Assembly: GCF_033118175.1 (NCBI RefSeq)
Contig: NC_083685.1
Location: 120,722,501 to 120,786,500 of the forward strand
Direction of reading: 5' to 3'
DNA from: Dama dama
Taxonomy: Eukaryota; Chordata; Mammalia; Artiodactyla; Cervidae
Length of the DNA stretch: 64,000 bases
Shown here: positions 1 to 12,300 of the stretch, piece by piece
How the letters are laid out: each line of letters starts with the position of its first letter
Position numbering within the stretch: the stretch's first letter is position 1
Program-made: the position numbers and the translations under genes
The notes under the pieces: model-generated
What the model was told of the DNA's origin: nothing
Seen by the model: the letters and a program-made list of their open reading frames with translations, nothing else
Database searches by the model: none

Positions 1-1850
1 GCCTTGTGACACCCCTGCCCTGGGAGAACCACCAGGACAGGCAGGCCCCGCGGCCGCTATGCTGTGTGCTCCCCAGTCCACCGTGCCCCTGGGGCTCTGC
101 TCCAGGCAGAGGCCACACCAGCCTCCCTGGGCCTTCACCCCCTTTCAGTACCTCCAGGGGAGCAGATCTGCTGGGCCCTGATAACTCAGAGGGACCACAG
201 GGGCAGCAGAGTGGGGGCTGCTCGGCTGGGGGCAGGAGATGCAGGTGTCTCAGATGCAGGTGTCCCTCTCGTCACGGGAGGGACAGAGGCAGGGGAGAAG
301 GAGGGCCCAGGATGCTCGCGCTAAGCCGGCGTCCAAGTAATTTCCCCCCACACTGTGATCTGAGGAGCACTTGTCTCCAGTTATCCAGGAATCACACTGC
401 AGCTCAGGAGAAGGGTAGCAACATAAATAAACAAACACCAAACAACAGATAAACTACTTGTGGTTCAGTAGTTAGGACTCTGCACTCCCACAGCCAGGGG
501 CCTGGGTTTGATCTCTGGATGGGGAACCAAGATCTCACAAGCCACGCAGTGTGGCCAAAACCAAACCCAAAACCAAACCCAACAAAGGCAGCAAAGAAGA
601 GGGAGGGTCCAGGCCCTGCTAGAGTGGCCCGGCTGCCCACAGGGAGGTCAGCATCACGGTGACAAGCAAGGGGGTGAAGGGACTGCCGTCTTTGTAAAGG
701 GCCATGTGCCAGCTTCACGCAGCAATCTTCCCAGGGAGCGGGGTTGGGGTGGGATGGGGGGAGCAGCACGGCCCTGACCCAGGCACAGGCGCCCAGAGCG
801 GTGGGCTCTCCCCACCTGGCTGCCGGTGCTTGCTTTCCAGGGGCACCAGGGAAAGGACCATCACCAAGTGGGAGTTAGAGGTGGCCACTGGGGCGGAAGC
901 TAGAAAGCCTGACATAGCCCCTCGGCCACGTTAGGGCAGAGGGGAGGTGCGCGTGGGCACGACGGGCAGCAGAGCCACCAACTGCCGGGCAGAGGTGTGC
1001 ACCTGCTCCCCCGCGCGTACCTGTGGCTCTCTCCACAGCCATGGCACTGTCCCCAGACCCATCCTGGTCCCTAGCCCTCGAGGGGCTTTAATACTCACCA
1101 GCCCAGGAGCCAGCCAGGCCAGGTTCAGATCCACGCCCAGAGACTGGTCTGAAGGGCACTCAGCCCAAGGAACCCAAAGCCAGCCTGGCAGCTGATCACC
1201 AGGCTCCACCCCGATTGTGGCCAAAGCACCCAGCAGAGGCACAGGGAACCCAGACAGAGGGCCAGGCCAGACCCGCCAGCTTCCAGAGAGAGAAACCCGA
1301 GAGCCCAAGGACAGGTCCAAGGGAAGCGAAGGCCGGAGCCGAGAGCGGAGGCAGGCTCAGCAGACCCCAGACCCTGCTCTGGCCCGGGTCAGAGGGTCTC
1401 CAGAGCTGCTGGGAACACAGGCTGACCAGCACAAGAAAACCAGGGCAACTTACTAACTCTAGTCAGGGGCCGCTCAAAATCTGGCCACTTCCACATCGGC
1501 ACTGCAAGGAAACACAAGGCTTGGTTGGTGCAGGTAGAGGGGTGGGAGCACTGAGGACCCCAAGGGGACGCAAGCTGGATGGAGGATGGGGGCTCCTGGC
1601 AGTTAGGCACGTTGCCTGGAGCCAGACCCACGGAACGCAGGGCGGAGCTGGTTGTCCAGCCCTGGCAGGGCATCCCAGGATCAAGCCCACGTGACTCTCA
1701 CTGGGGCAGGGGCCTCCCTAGCTACGCCCAGGGAGAGGCATGTGGGCCAATGCTATCTGCACCTCATTCTGTCGGTGAGGTGGCCAGGCAGGCACACAGC
1801 CCAGAAGCACGCAGCAGGGCTGGAAGGAGGCGCCACACTCAACTGGATGC
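1..1850 (+). other. Downstream flank; possible 3' part of a convergent gene (AATK by synteny)
   Basis: GC-rich sequence without a recognised protein. The open frames at 931-1320 (minus) and 1215-1694 (plus) have biased, unfamiliar composition and look like chance. If AATK ends near 1880 on the plus strand, some of this stretch would be its 3' UTR. One SINE lies at 457-592. Confidence 0.3.
457..592 (+). repeat. CHR-2-like tRNA-derived SINE
   Basis: The sequence follows the family pattern: TTGTGGTTCAGTAGTTAGGA, then GGGTTTGATCTCTGGATGGG and CACAAGCCACGCAGTGTGGC, ending in a CAAAACC-rich tail. The family is shared by cetaceans, hippos and ruminants. The copy is diverged from consensus. Confidence 0.75.
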
Positions 1851-1860
1851 AATAAATAAA
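1851..1860 (+). terminator. Overlapping AATAAA poly(A) signals on the plus strand
   Basis: AATAAATAAA gives two overlapping canonical hexamers, followed at once by CTTTTATT. They sit 4 bp from the minus-strand signal. In human, AATK lies tail-to-tail with BAIAP2, so a convergent AATK transcript probably ends here. That rests on remembered synteny; I did not recognise AATK coding sequence in the first 1.85 kb. Confidence 0.5.
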
Positions 1861-1863
1861 ACT

Positions 1864-1869
1864 TTTATT
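1864..1869 (-). terminator. Poly(A) signal AATAAA of BAIAP2
   Basis: A canonical AATAAA on the minus strand (plus-strand TTTATT). About 40-70 nt further downstream on the minus strand, GTGCTTCTGGGCTGTGTGCC (about 1812-1793) is a GU-rich stretch of the kind that follows cleavage sites. It is the first canonical hexamer seen after the stop. Confidence 0.7.
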
Positions 1870-3356
1870 CAAACAACTGCAGTACAGGGCACAATTCAGA
1901 TTAAAAAAAAAAAAAAGGGAAAGGAAACAGGAAAAATATTTTCAGCACTTTACATCTTCATACAAGTTTTGCGGTTTTGTGTCTACATTCATCCATTGAG
2001 CATGGAATCCCCTGGATTTGAGATCTTTTAGCAAAATTAGAACACCAACATAGAAGGTTCTTTTCTTTTCTTTTTTTTTTTTTTTTTACAAAGGTCCGTG
2101 TTCTGGCTTTGTTTTCTCCTTAAATTATAAAACAGGGTCTGTCTGCGTCTTGAGCTGCTTCTCTCATACACGCTACCAGGCACGTCCTAGTCCACAGGAG
2201 GGGGAGGGAGGGTTTGGCTAAATCACATCAGAAAAAGGTCCACAGCTTCACGGGGGCTCCTGCAGTGGGAAGGGCGGAGCGGCTGCGCCCTCGCCCTCAC
2301 TCACTTCCCAGATTCAAGGCGTGAAGGGCAACACCAGGAGCCACTGGGTCCAGCGTGTCTGCTTCTGAAGCCACCGAGACACACGAGAGCGTTTAGGGAG
2401 GACGGGACGGGCGCGGGTAGGCGCCCAGAGCCACCCTCACTCCGTCACGGGCGGGTCAGAGAAACGATTTCCAGAACACGTGGGGGCGGGGGTGGTCTCT
2501 GGAGGTCTTTGGAATGTCCGAGTGCGGCCGGGCCCCCTCTCCGCCAGCGCCCTGTGCGGTCACGGCCATGGTGCCCGAGGCTGGCACCGCGCTCTGGTCT
2601 GCACATTGTTCAGCGGCGTCCGGGACCAGGGAGCCGTCAGGGGCCCGGCGGGCGGGCGGGTGGGCGGGGCCGGGGCCTCCCTCACAGGAGCGGCCAGCTT
2701 CCTCAGGAGGCCCCTCCCCCCCCCCCCCCCCCCCCCCCCCCCGGCTTGGCCCCAGCCCCTCTCTGGGTGCAGCCTGGAGGGGCGCCCCCGGGGTCCAGAG
2801 CCTCTCGGAGCCCCCAGCACCCCCCTCTCCTGACACAGGTGCCAGTGTGCGCTGGGGGGTCGGATGCGAGATAACAGTACGTACACCGGAGTCCATGCAT
2901 ATCTGTTTTTGTTGTTCAGGAAAAAAAAAAGTCCTTTTCCTGTTTTTCATCTTTTTGTTGTTTTTTTTTTTTTTTAATTTTTCTTTTTCTTCAAACTTTA
3001 GACCTGGCTCATGGTGAGCCTTCAAAGAGGGACAGCGCATCGTGAGTACGGCGGTGGAAGGGGAGCTGCGGCGAGGACACCCTGCCTGCGCTGCCTGGCG
3101 GCAGGCCCCGCCTGACGGGACACATGGGGAGCGGGGGGCGGGTGTGTAAACACGGGGAGCGGGTATGGGGCAGCACCATGGACCCTGGGGGATCACAGAG
3201 TCTGGGGTCACCAACCGAAAGGCGGGGAGTGGGCAAGTGGGAAAGAAAAACGACCGAGGAAGAAACCAACGAGAGCGGAGGAGGAAACCGATGGAGACAG
3301 ACAGACGGGGGCGGGGGCGGCGGGGCTCTTCGAGCGCGGCTGCCCGGTCAGCGTCC

Positions 3357-3387
3357 TCACACTGTGGACACCAGCGTGCCGCTGCCG
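3357..3387 (-). CDS. BAIAP2: BAIAP2 exon 14 coding part, residues 513-522, PDZ-ligand C-terminus
   Basis: The acceptor TTTGTTCGCAG precedes CGGCAGCGGC. With AG from exon 13 it reads SGSGTLVSTV then TGA (3359-3357). The terminal S-T-V fits the class I PDZ ligand (S/T-x-V) reported to bind PSD-95-type PDZ domains at excitatory synapses. The polypyrimidine stretch before the acceptor is short but present (CCTCTGCTTTGTTC). Confidence 0.95.
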
Positions 3388-6300
3388 CTGCGAACAAAGC
3401 AGAGGACAGCTGCCGGGCCACACGCGTCCCCGCGGCCGGCCAGCTGGCCCTCAGGAAGCAGGGGCAGGAACCCCCAGAGCCCGGGCCAGGGCGGAGTCCA
3501 GTCAGGGGCACAGGGGGCAGACAAGCCCCCGCCTGGCCGCCAGGAAAGAGCTGGGCCGCAGAGCAACCAGCCAAGGGGTCGCATGGCAGCGGTGGGCAGC
3601 CCGGAGGCCTCCCCAGGAGAGAATGAGAGGCCCGAGAGTGGCTGCAGTGGGTCCCTGGCTCCAGCCTGGGCACAGGGCCAGGCCTGGCTCCCACCCACCC
3701 ACAAGGGGAGCGTGAAGGCAGCTCTGGGAGGGGCCGCTTCCCCCAACAGGCGATATCCAGGGACCCCCAGCTGCTGCCAGGGGTCAGGGCATCCTGCACT
3801 GAGGGCCATGCCCTACAGAGCGGACTGGGGAGGGCGCAGCGGGGTGAGGGTCAGAGACCAGTCGCCCCAGGCCCTGCTCACTGTCTCGGAGTGGAGACAC
3901 TGTGGCCTCTAGCCTGGCCCCAACCAAGCAGGCCTGGGAGAGGGACCACCCGACTCCAGCTTCCGGTGGGACGGCTCCCCACCGCCCACAGCTCCCGAAG
4001 ACGAGTCTGAAAATCTCTTACCTGCTCACGGCCCGTGCCCCATAATCATCCAGACCCTGGTATGGAAGACAGAAGCAGGTCAGGTTTTCAGAAACCTGAT
4101 TTCAGAAACTGTTTCAGAACCAGGGGCTGAGGCAGGGTCTGCAGGACGGGGGCCCCTCCTGACCCCAGGGTGTGTGATGCTGCCTGCGGCTGAGAACATG
4201 AAGGGCCCCTCCCACCCCCAGCAGGGCCCTCCCTGATTCACAGGGATGCCTCCTCATCTGGCTAGTGGCTGACGGAGAGCTCACACAAGACAGGTCACCT
4301 GATGACCCCCTTCCGCACATGTTCCCTGTGGCCCTTCAGCCGTGCGGGTCATGTGATTAAAAACCTGGCATGTAAGGGTTTCCTGGGGAACCCAGAGCCT
4401 GAAACCGTGGAGGGTGGATAGTGGAGGGTGGGGTCTGGGTGGGGAAGCTGGGCTGGCAGAGGCTGATGCAGGGAAGGCAGCCTGCCTCACGCAAGCCTGT
4501 GCTGGACCCTGGGCCAAGCATTCCCCTGAGCCCCAACATGCCCACTGTATAGCTGCCTGGCCCCAAAGAAGCTGCTGCCCCAAAGCCACTGAGGGGTACT
4601 GGGGACACCCTCCTCAGCTCTCTCAGCCTCAAAACCAAGTCCAAAGACTGGGCTGCAAGAGCGGCAAGCAGTGGTCAGACCCCTCCAGGCCTGGCCAGCT
4701 GTGCCATGGGGCCTGTTAGGGCTGGAGAGGGACTGGGGTGTCCTGCAGGCCGGCCCCATGACCCCTGAGGTGCCATGCCTCCCCAAGGCTGGATCAGTCT
4801 TGCCCTCCCTGCCATTCGCCCTGACCCAGCCTCACCATCTCCAAAATGTACCATCCAAAGGCCCAGCCACACCACTCGGCCTTACCCCACCCACCACCTA
4901 AGTCATCTTAAATCACGTCTTCCCTGGGCCTAATCATCAATTCTCTGAAGACACCCTGGACACCTCATATAGCATGCACCAGCTAAGCCCTCCTGATGGC
5001 AGGGAGGGGTGGGCGACGCCACTCAGGACACAGACACAGACATCTGGACAGGGCGAGTCGGCCACCACGTACCCAGAGCCCTTCCCTGCCCTGCCCGCTT
5101 CTGATGTCACACTGTCAACACGGGAGCCCCCCGGGAGCGCCCCCACCCCCCACTGTTGGGTCAACTCTCTGGCTGCCCAAATTCTAGAGAAACAGGAGTG
5201 CTCTTTGATTCCTCTCCCCCCACCTGGGTCCCCTGGCCCCGAGATGGAGTGAGGCCCCCACGTGGAGGCCAGCATGGAACAAAGTTGCTGGCCCCTGTCC
5301 ATCATGCCACCACAGCAAACGTCCTGGAAGTCCTGGAAGTCTGGGCCCTCTCCCACCCACGAGCTTCCCAGGCAGAGCTGTGGGCACCGTCTACACTCAC
5401 ATCCCAGTCCCACCTTGACCTGAAGACCACCCTGCACGGGAGGACCCGCCAGGTACCCAAGCCTTGATCTTCTCCCTCTGGCTCCCTGGTTCCAGGTAGG
5501 CTGACCACACATGCTGGCCCTGCCTCCTAAGAGCCCAGACACACGCTAACTAGAAGGTTCTGGTCACATCTCAGGCAGAGACAAGGCAGCCACCCATCTG
5601 CACTCAGACCCATGACTGCAGGAGCCTCCTGGGTCTCAGGGAAGGGGCTCCTCCTCCCAAGAGGTGGCATCCAGAGTGATCCCCAGGCTGACAGGAAGGC
5701 GGGCAGAGGGGCCTCTGTGCTTCTCTGGAGCCCTGAGACTAGAGAGGATGCTGGGCCGTGACCCCTGAGGCCACCGCAGCAGTGTGGAGGCCAAGTCCAA
5801 ACCCCCCAGAGAACCAGGCCTTCTGGTGGAGGCACCCTGAACCCACCCACCTTCAGCCTCTGCCGTGGCCCTGCACTCACCTGGGAGAAGGCGGGCACGG
5901 CCACGCTGTAGGGCCTCTGCTTGAAGGTGCCGGCCGTCTGGGTGGGGAAGGCCCGGGAGGACGTCCCGTAGTCGGGGGGCGGGAGGGCCAGGTCCTCCTT
6001 GTCCAGGAGGTTACCCGTGCTGCTGCTCTTGCCCTGCTGCAGGCTGCGGGGGTGGGCAGGGCGGTCAGCCAGGCCCACCTGGACCCCCTGTGTCCCTTGG
6101 CCCCACAAGGAGGGTGGAACAGAAGGTGGCAGTGATGCTGCCTGGGTGGGCCTGGGCCTTCCCTGGCCCCCACCCCACCCCCTCTTAAGAGCAGAGTGTG
6201 AGGCCTGCTGGGGGGGGGGGTGGTGGTGTGGGAGCCGAGTTCACACTTGCTGACATCTCAGGTGAGCTCCCCCTCCCCACACAGCTCAGACACCTCCACC

Positions 6301-9300
6301 CCTCACAGCACCTCCACACCCCTGGACCCAAGGGTCTCAAATATGCAGCCCCTGCCCCGAGCTACAAGCCACCTGCCCCGTCAGCATGCTCACCTCATGT
6401 GCAACCTGTCCCCGCCATCGTTGTCCAGGACTCGGGTGTAGGAGAAGGGAAACCAGCCCCGCCTGGAAGAAGAGGCCCCGTCAGAGCACATCCTCTGGCC
6501 CCAGGTCCCACCCGCTCCCCAGCCCAGCTGCACGCATCTGAGGAGGGGGCGTGTGCACACACTCCAGGAAGACCAGGAGACCCCACTTGGGCATCCATCC
6601 AGCTCTGAGCCACCCTGCCCTGGAAGGGAGTGAGGCTGTGAGTGAGCGAAGGTGCCAGGACTGAGCAGGGCTCTAACTTCTTCAACAAGCATGATGGGAT
6701 TCCTGGCTCAGCTCCACATGGCTGCAAAGCCATGGCACCAACAGGAGACGCTGCCTGGAGCCACCACAGGGCCACGGGGAGGGTGCCATGCGCACGCGTG
6801 GGGTGCCAGGCTGAGTCAAGGGACGTGGAAGCAAGGGCTGGTGGAGGCCTGCGGCCACATCTGTCCCTCCTAACGGACCCGTGGGACCTGGATAATCGGT
6901 CTAAAGGAGGACCCAGAGCCAGGACGCAGAGACCCGGGTCAGGAGGCTGATGCCCCCGCCAAACTCACATCTTGGTCTTCTCGCTCTCTCCATAGTGCCA
7001 GCCGTCTCGGGCCTCGGGCACCAGCAGGGTGATGAGGTCGCCCTCCTTGAAGCTCAGCAGGGTGCTGTTGTCTCCGGCCGCGTGGGAGAAAATGGCCTTC
7101 ACCCGCATGCGGCCGTTGCGCTCCAGGCCGGCGGCCATGGAACTCGAGCGTGGCAGGGTCTTGTTCTCGGCTGCCGGGAACAACAGGGGAGGTGTGAGGG
7201 GGATCTCCGTCCCGAGCAGGGAAGGGCACGGTCATCCTCCCATCAGCTCAGCTGTCTGACTGTGAGACACTCGGAGCCCCCAGGTGGGCCTGGAGGTGGA
7301 CGGTCCACCCTGATGGATGACTGCCAGGCCTCCAGGGCTGTCTGGCTCAGACTCTGGAAGGAGCTGGGAGCTGGGGTGCATGTGGATGCGGCCTCTGACC
7401 TGCTGCTCCTTAGCTGGGGCAGTTCTCTGGGCCTGAGGCCTCAGCTTTCCCATCTGCTAATGCGGAGACCTCACAGGCCAAGGCCCACTGGTGGGGCTGC
7501 AGGATGGGGAGTGCCGGCCTTGGCAGACGGGCTGGAGGAGGGGCCAGGAATGGTCCCACGGTCAGCAAGGTGCTCTGTGTCCCTCACGGGCTCTTGTCAC
7601 CGGCTGAGCTGCTGGCGTCCCTGCACCGCCCTGCCCTACCACACTCACTGAGCAGAGAAGCCCAGTCAAGCTCAAGGATCCAGGACGGAAATCTCAAAGC
7701 GGTCCCCAGGGTGCTGCACACACGTGTGCCCGTGAGCCTCCGGGCTCCCCCCAGCCTCCCCTCAGGGATGTCGTGACTGCTACGGGTTGGGTGGACCCAG
7801 GGCCCCAGTGGAGTGCTTACTGGTGGCGTAGCTGTTCTTGGGCGCCACGCTCTTGCGCACAGGAAGCGTGTTGGAGTAGGAGTCGCTCAACTTGCTCTGA
7901 GACTGCGGGGGAGACGTGGACTTGGGCTGGGCGGCCTTGCGGTCAGCCCACGGGTTGTAGTCCTCGCTGTCTGGGCCCGAGACGCCGTTCATGACGGGTG
8001 CGTTCTCCTGGGCAGACAGCCGCTGTCGAGAAGGGGTGGCGTGGGTGTGGTGTGGCAGGAGGGCCCGGTCCCGGCAAGGCCCCCTGTTAGGGCACCAACC
8101 ACCGGCAGCGAGGGGAACCACCCTCCCCACACCCACAGAACTTTCCGCAGCAAGGACTTACCCCCACAAACGGGGCCAGCTCGGGGGGCACCGGCAGGGG
8201 CTTGGCCCCCGGAATGGGGTCTGAGATGACCAGGTTGGACTTGGAGGCCGACAGGCCACTGGGGAGGATGGAGCCATTACTGTTGCCCATCTGCTGCATC
8301 AGCTGCACGGCGCGGTCGGGGATCTTGTTGGGGTCGGCGCAGGCCTGCTGCCATAGCGGCAGCTTCTGTGCCAGCAGCTCCTTGCCCTGGAGTGGAAGCA
8401 GCCGAACAGGGCGGGTGTGAGGGCCAGCCTCAGGCTCCCGCAGCCAGGGGGCCTCCCTGAAGGGCCGGAAGAGGCCAGAGCCTCTGGCCCACCTCACAGA
8501 CACCGCCCCTCAGCTCCCAGCTGGCACCAGGTGGCTCCTGAAGAGACACACCCGACCCCAGGTGGGCACACTTGGCTGGGGCTGCTCTTTGGCAGGTGGG
8601 GTGCCTCCACCAGGTGAGACACCTCTAAGACCTGGGAAAGGGGCCGGATATGGTACAGCGAGCCCCCCAGCTGAAAGACCCCTCAGAATGAGGTCAAACC
8701 AAGGCCTGACCCGAGAGGAACCTCCCCAGGAGCCTGAGGGAATTGAAAGAACAGGGGCTCACGTGTTCAGCCACGGAACAGGAATAGGCTCTTTGTGGGC
8801 CAACCATGAGGTACTAGGAAGAGTGCTGTTCAGGCAGACTTGAGGGCCAGGAAACCTCACAGGGACCGAGAGGGGACTGTGGGGAACAGAGCTGCCCACG
8901 GCCCAACTGCGGTCTGGCCCCCCACCCGGGGCCCTCGAGCCCAGCTGTCCCTCCAGTGTTCCAGGGTCTGCCCAGGACACAGGGGACCAGAGAGCCAAGG
9001 GCCTGACAAAGCACGAGGAAGCCACAGGCCGGAGCAGGGTCCCAGGATGCGGGTGTGGCCAAAAGCAAGACACTAGCCTGAGATCCCCTGCAGCCCATTC
9101 AGGGGTCCCGAATCCACGGCATGGACACACTTAGGGCCCTGGAAACGGCTGTGCCTCCCCTGTCCTGGCCCTCTGGCCAAAGTGGGCTACCCTACCTGCA
9201 ACACGTGATACAACTGTGTTTCCATGCAGATCCCAGACCCACCCCGGGTGGAGCTGAGGGCAGTCAAGGTCTCCAGGACCTCGGACGGGTCTGTCCAGCC

Positions 9301-12300
9301 CTCACTGTCTTTCCTCACGTATCTTCCCACTTCTTTTGGCCTCTGTCTGGGGCAGGGAGGTGGCGCCCACATAAGAAAACGGGAAGATGCTGAACAAAGA
9401 GCCCTTCGGCAGGCCAGGGTCTCCCCACCACCTTCTGGTTTAGACCAGGGGCCAGCAGACACTGCATGAGGGCTGGCTGCTCATCTGCATGGAACGTTTA
9501 ACTGGAAAACAGCCAGGTCAGTAGGTTTACGTGTCAGCGGCCACGTTCCCGGTGCAATGGCCAAAACTGAAGATAGTTACAATCCAGCCCATGGCTGAAA
9601 GGAATAGTTCATGGATCTGGGCTGGTGCTGAGAAACTGGGTCAGCAGGGACCCGCACCAACAGGGACAACTCAGGGCTCCCACTCAGATGATGGCCCTGT
9701 CATTGTCAGGCCTGAACCCAGGCACCAGGGAAATGCTGGCCGCCTGTTGGTAGGAATAGCAGGTGGGGTCCTGCCTTCACGCCCTGGTGCCCCAGACCCA
9801 GGGCCTGTGCCTTTCTCAAACCTCTTGGGGGGCTGGGGTCCAGTTTCGTGGGAAGTCATCTTGCATAAACACGATCTGCACGCCCACCGGAGACAGAGAT
9901 GGTGGCATCCTGGAAAAGGATGGCTTTCCTGCCTTCCTTCCAGCACAGATGAGTCCACGCTCTCCCTGAGCAGCCACCGGGCCCAGCGGCCGCCAGAGGG
10001 CGCACACGCCTGCCGCACGGCTGCTGGAGCCGCGTGGGCGCTGCGGCGGTCCTGCCGGAGCACTGCGGCTCTAACAAGCGCCTCCCTGCTGCCAGCCAGC
10101 CCTCCAGGCACAGAACCTGAACGCAAAGTCTCACGCGGCAGGGTGGCCCCACCCCGACCCTGCAGAGGACACAAGGCCTGTCACTGTCCTTGCGCTGCAC
10201 CTGTGGGAGCAGCAGGCCCAGGCAGGCAGAAGCCTCTCCATGGAGGCTGAGGGCATCTGTCCCCTGGGCAGCCCCAGCCTGGGGACCAGAAGCTGAGTCG
10301 GATCAAACACATGTGAAGTGCTGCCCCCAGAACCCCTTTATGGAAAAAGGACACAAATGACTGGTTGACTTGGGTTGCCAAACCACACCTAAACTCTCAG
10401 AACATTCTGGAATGTTCTAGCTGACAGCTCTGACCCCACTCCAGTTCCTACCTGTGGACTACAGGGAACACAAACCCCACTGAAACTGTTTTTGCAGTGG
10501 AGATGTGTCCTCTGGGTCTTGCTGGCCTCAGGGGGCTACGCCAGCCTCTATAGGGGTTGGCACTGCAGTGCTTCCCAAAGAGCTCGCTCCCTGGAGGAGC
10601 GATATGAACAGTGAAAGTTGAAGTGTTAGTTGTTCAGTCATGTCTCACTCTTTGCGACCCCGTGGACTGTAACTCACCAGGCTCCTCTGTCCATGAAATT
10701 CTCTAGGCAAGAACACTGGAGTGGGTTGTCATTCCCTTCTCCAAGGGATTATCCTGACCCAGGGGTTGAACCCTGGTCTCCTGCATTGCAGGCAAATTCT
10801 TAACTGTCAGAGTCACCAGGAAAGCTTGAGTTACTGGTGTAATTGCTCTCAAAAAAAGCACCTGGCAATTTCTACTGGGAGTTGTAAAACATCTGCAACC
10901 TTGACCTGGTAACTGTCCTTCTAGAACTCTCCCCCGAGAAGATCGAAAATGCACGGGACGCTCAGCACAGTGTTCCCTCATCACAGCTCAAGGTGGGGCA
11001 CGCCCCCATGTTCCTCAGGGAGGCAGTGTGTGCCAACGAGGGCCCAGCCCCGCGCAGAGCAGGCACCCACCTTGGAGTGGTAGGCGGCGGAGTTCTTGGC
11101 CACGGCGCACTGCTTCTCCACCAGGAAGCAGAACCTCCTCCTCTCCTCGGTGAGGGCGGTCTTGTAACCGTCGGACACGTAGCTCTCCAGCTCACCCTGC
11201 TTGTTGCCGATGGCGTCGATGTACTGGGGGTGGGTGGGAGAGGCACATGAGCCCGCAACAGGACAACATCCCATCACTTCCCATTCTGAGCAGCCCCACA
11301 GGCTGTGGAGGGGGAGCACACCTCCCCACCAGCCCACTGGGGCGGGCGCTTGGCTGTGTGACTCACTTTGGCCATGAGGCTACCCTGCTGAGCCACTGCC
11401 CCCTGGTGCCCTGGCAGCTGCACGTGTGGGGACCACGTAGCAGACTGCCCGGTGAGGCTGGTGTAGCACCTCCCTCAGACCCCGACACCAACCATAAAAG
11501 CCATCCTGACAGTCGGAAGACCAGGACAGCTCAGCTGGCACTGTGTGCTCGAGAATGACTAGTTCACGTGCAGATCCCTTGGGGGTGGGCAGAGCACACA
11601 GTTCGATGCTAGGGCACGCCAGAGTACACTCTGGTTCTGCCGGATGGAAAGTTCCAGTAACAGTCCCAGCAAGACCGGGGGCAGCTGTCCCAGGGAGGCC
11701 TGCGGGCCCTCCGCCTGTGTGCGGCCCCGCCTCTGGGACGCAGGAGACCCTTCTAGCCCCCTCCCTGTCTCCCCTCTCTCCTCCACACCCACTCCGCGCT
11801 CCACAAGGGGCACAGACTCCTCTGTCCTGAACTGGGATCCCTTTCCATGGCCCCGGCTGGCCAGGGGACCAGCCTTCACAGAATCAAGCCCCATCCTCCG
11901 GCAGGGGCAGACCCGGGCCACGAGGGGGCGGCCTCCCCCCCCTGACTCACCGCCTCCCCCCCACAGCTCTGACTCAGCGTGGGTGGGCGGTGCGGAGCTG
12001 GGTGGGCGCAGTGCAGGCTGTTCCTGGCCCCTCCCTGCCCCCCACCTCGTAGCGGCACTCAGCTGGAGGGCAAACTCCTGCTGGGCGTGGGTCGTCCCCA
12101 GCGCTGTCCCCAGCACAAGGCTCTGCCAGCTTGAGCCTGCCTGTCCAGCACTCTCACCAGCACAGGGACTCTGCTCCCCTGCACCTGTAGACCACCCTGC
12201 CTTCAACACTGAACCCCACTCTCCTCGCCCTGAGAGAGCAGCTTAAATGGGCCTCCACGTGGCCAGCCCACTCCCCCACCCTGGAGGAGTCCGCCCTGGT

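Larger units (their letters stand above)
1845..3356 (-). other. BAIAP2: BAIAP2 3' UTR of the terminal exon (3' end approximate)
   Basis: About 1.5 kb lies between the stop and the AATAAA at 1869-1864, with cleavage expected near 1855-1835. On the mRNA strand it contains a run of 27 G (plus-strand C at 2716-2742). It also contains A-rich tracts (plus-strand T runs near 2065-2090 and 2960-2980), the second next to an ATTAAA (2978-2973). That ATTAAA could be an alternative site or an internal-priming trap. There is no coding sequence that I recognise. Confidence 0.75.

Noticed and set aside
457..592. tRNA-like sequence considered as a tRNA gene
   Set aside because: It matches the tRNA-derived head of a CHR-2 SINE with diverged boxes and a SINE body and tail. 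The same applies to the copy at 22850.
1215..1694. Plus-strand open frame as AATK coding sequence
   Set aside because: The translated sequence does not resemble the kinase or the C-terminal region of AATK as I know it. Only synteny suggests the gene, so I made no CDS call.
2456..3799. 447-codon minus-strand open frame
   Set aside because: It overlaps the terminal exon and 3' UTR of BAIAP2 in another frame, has poly-Gly and poly-Lys runs from homopolymers, and matches no domain. It is a chance frame in GC-rich DNA.
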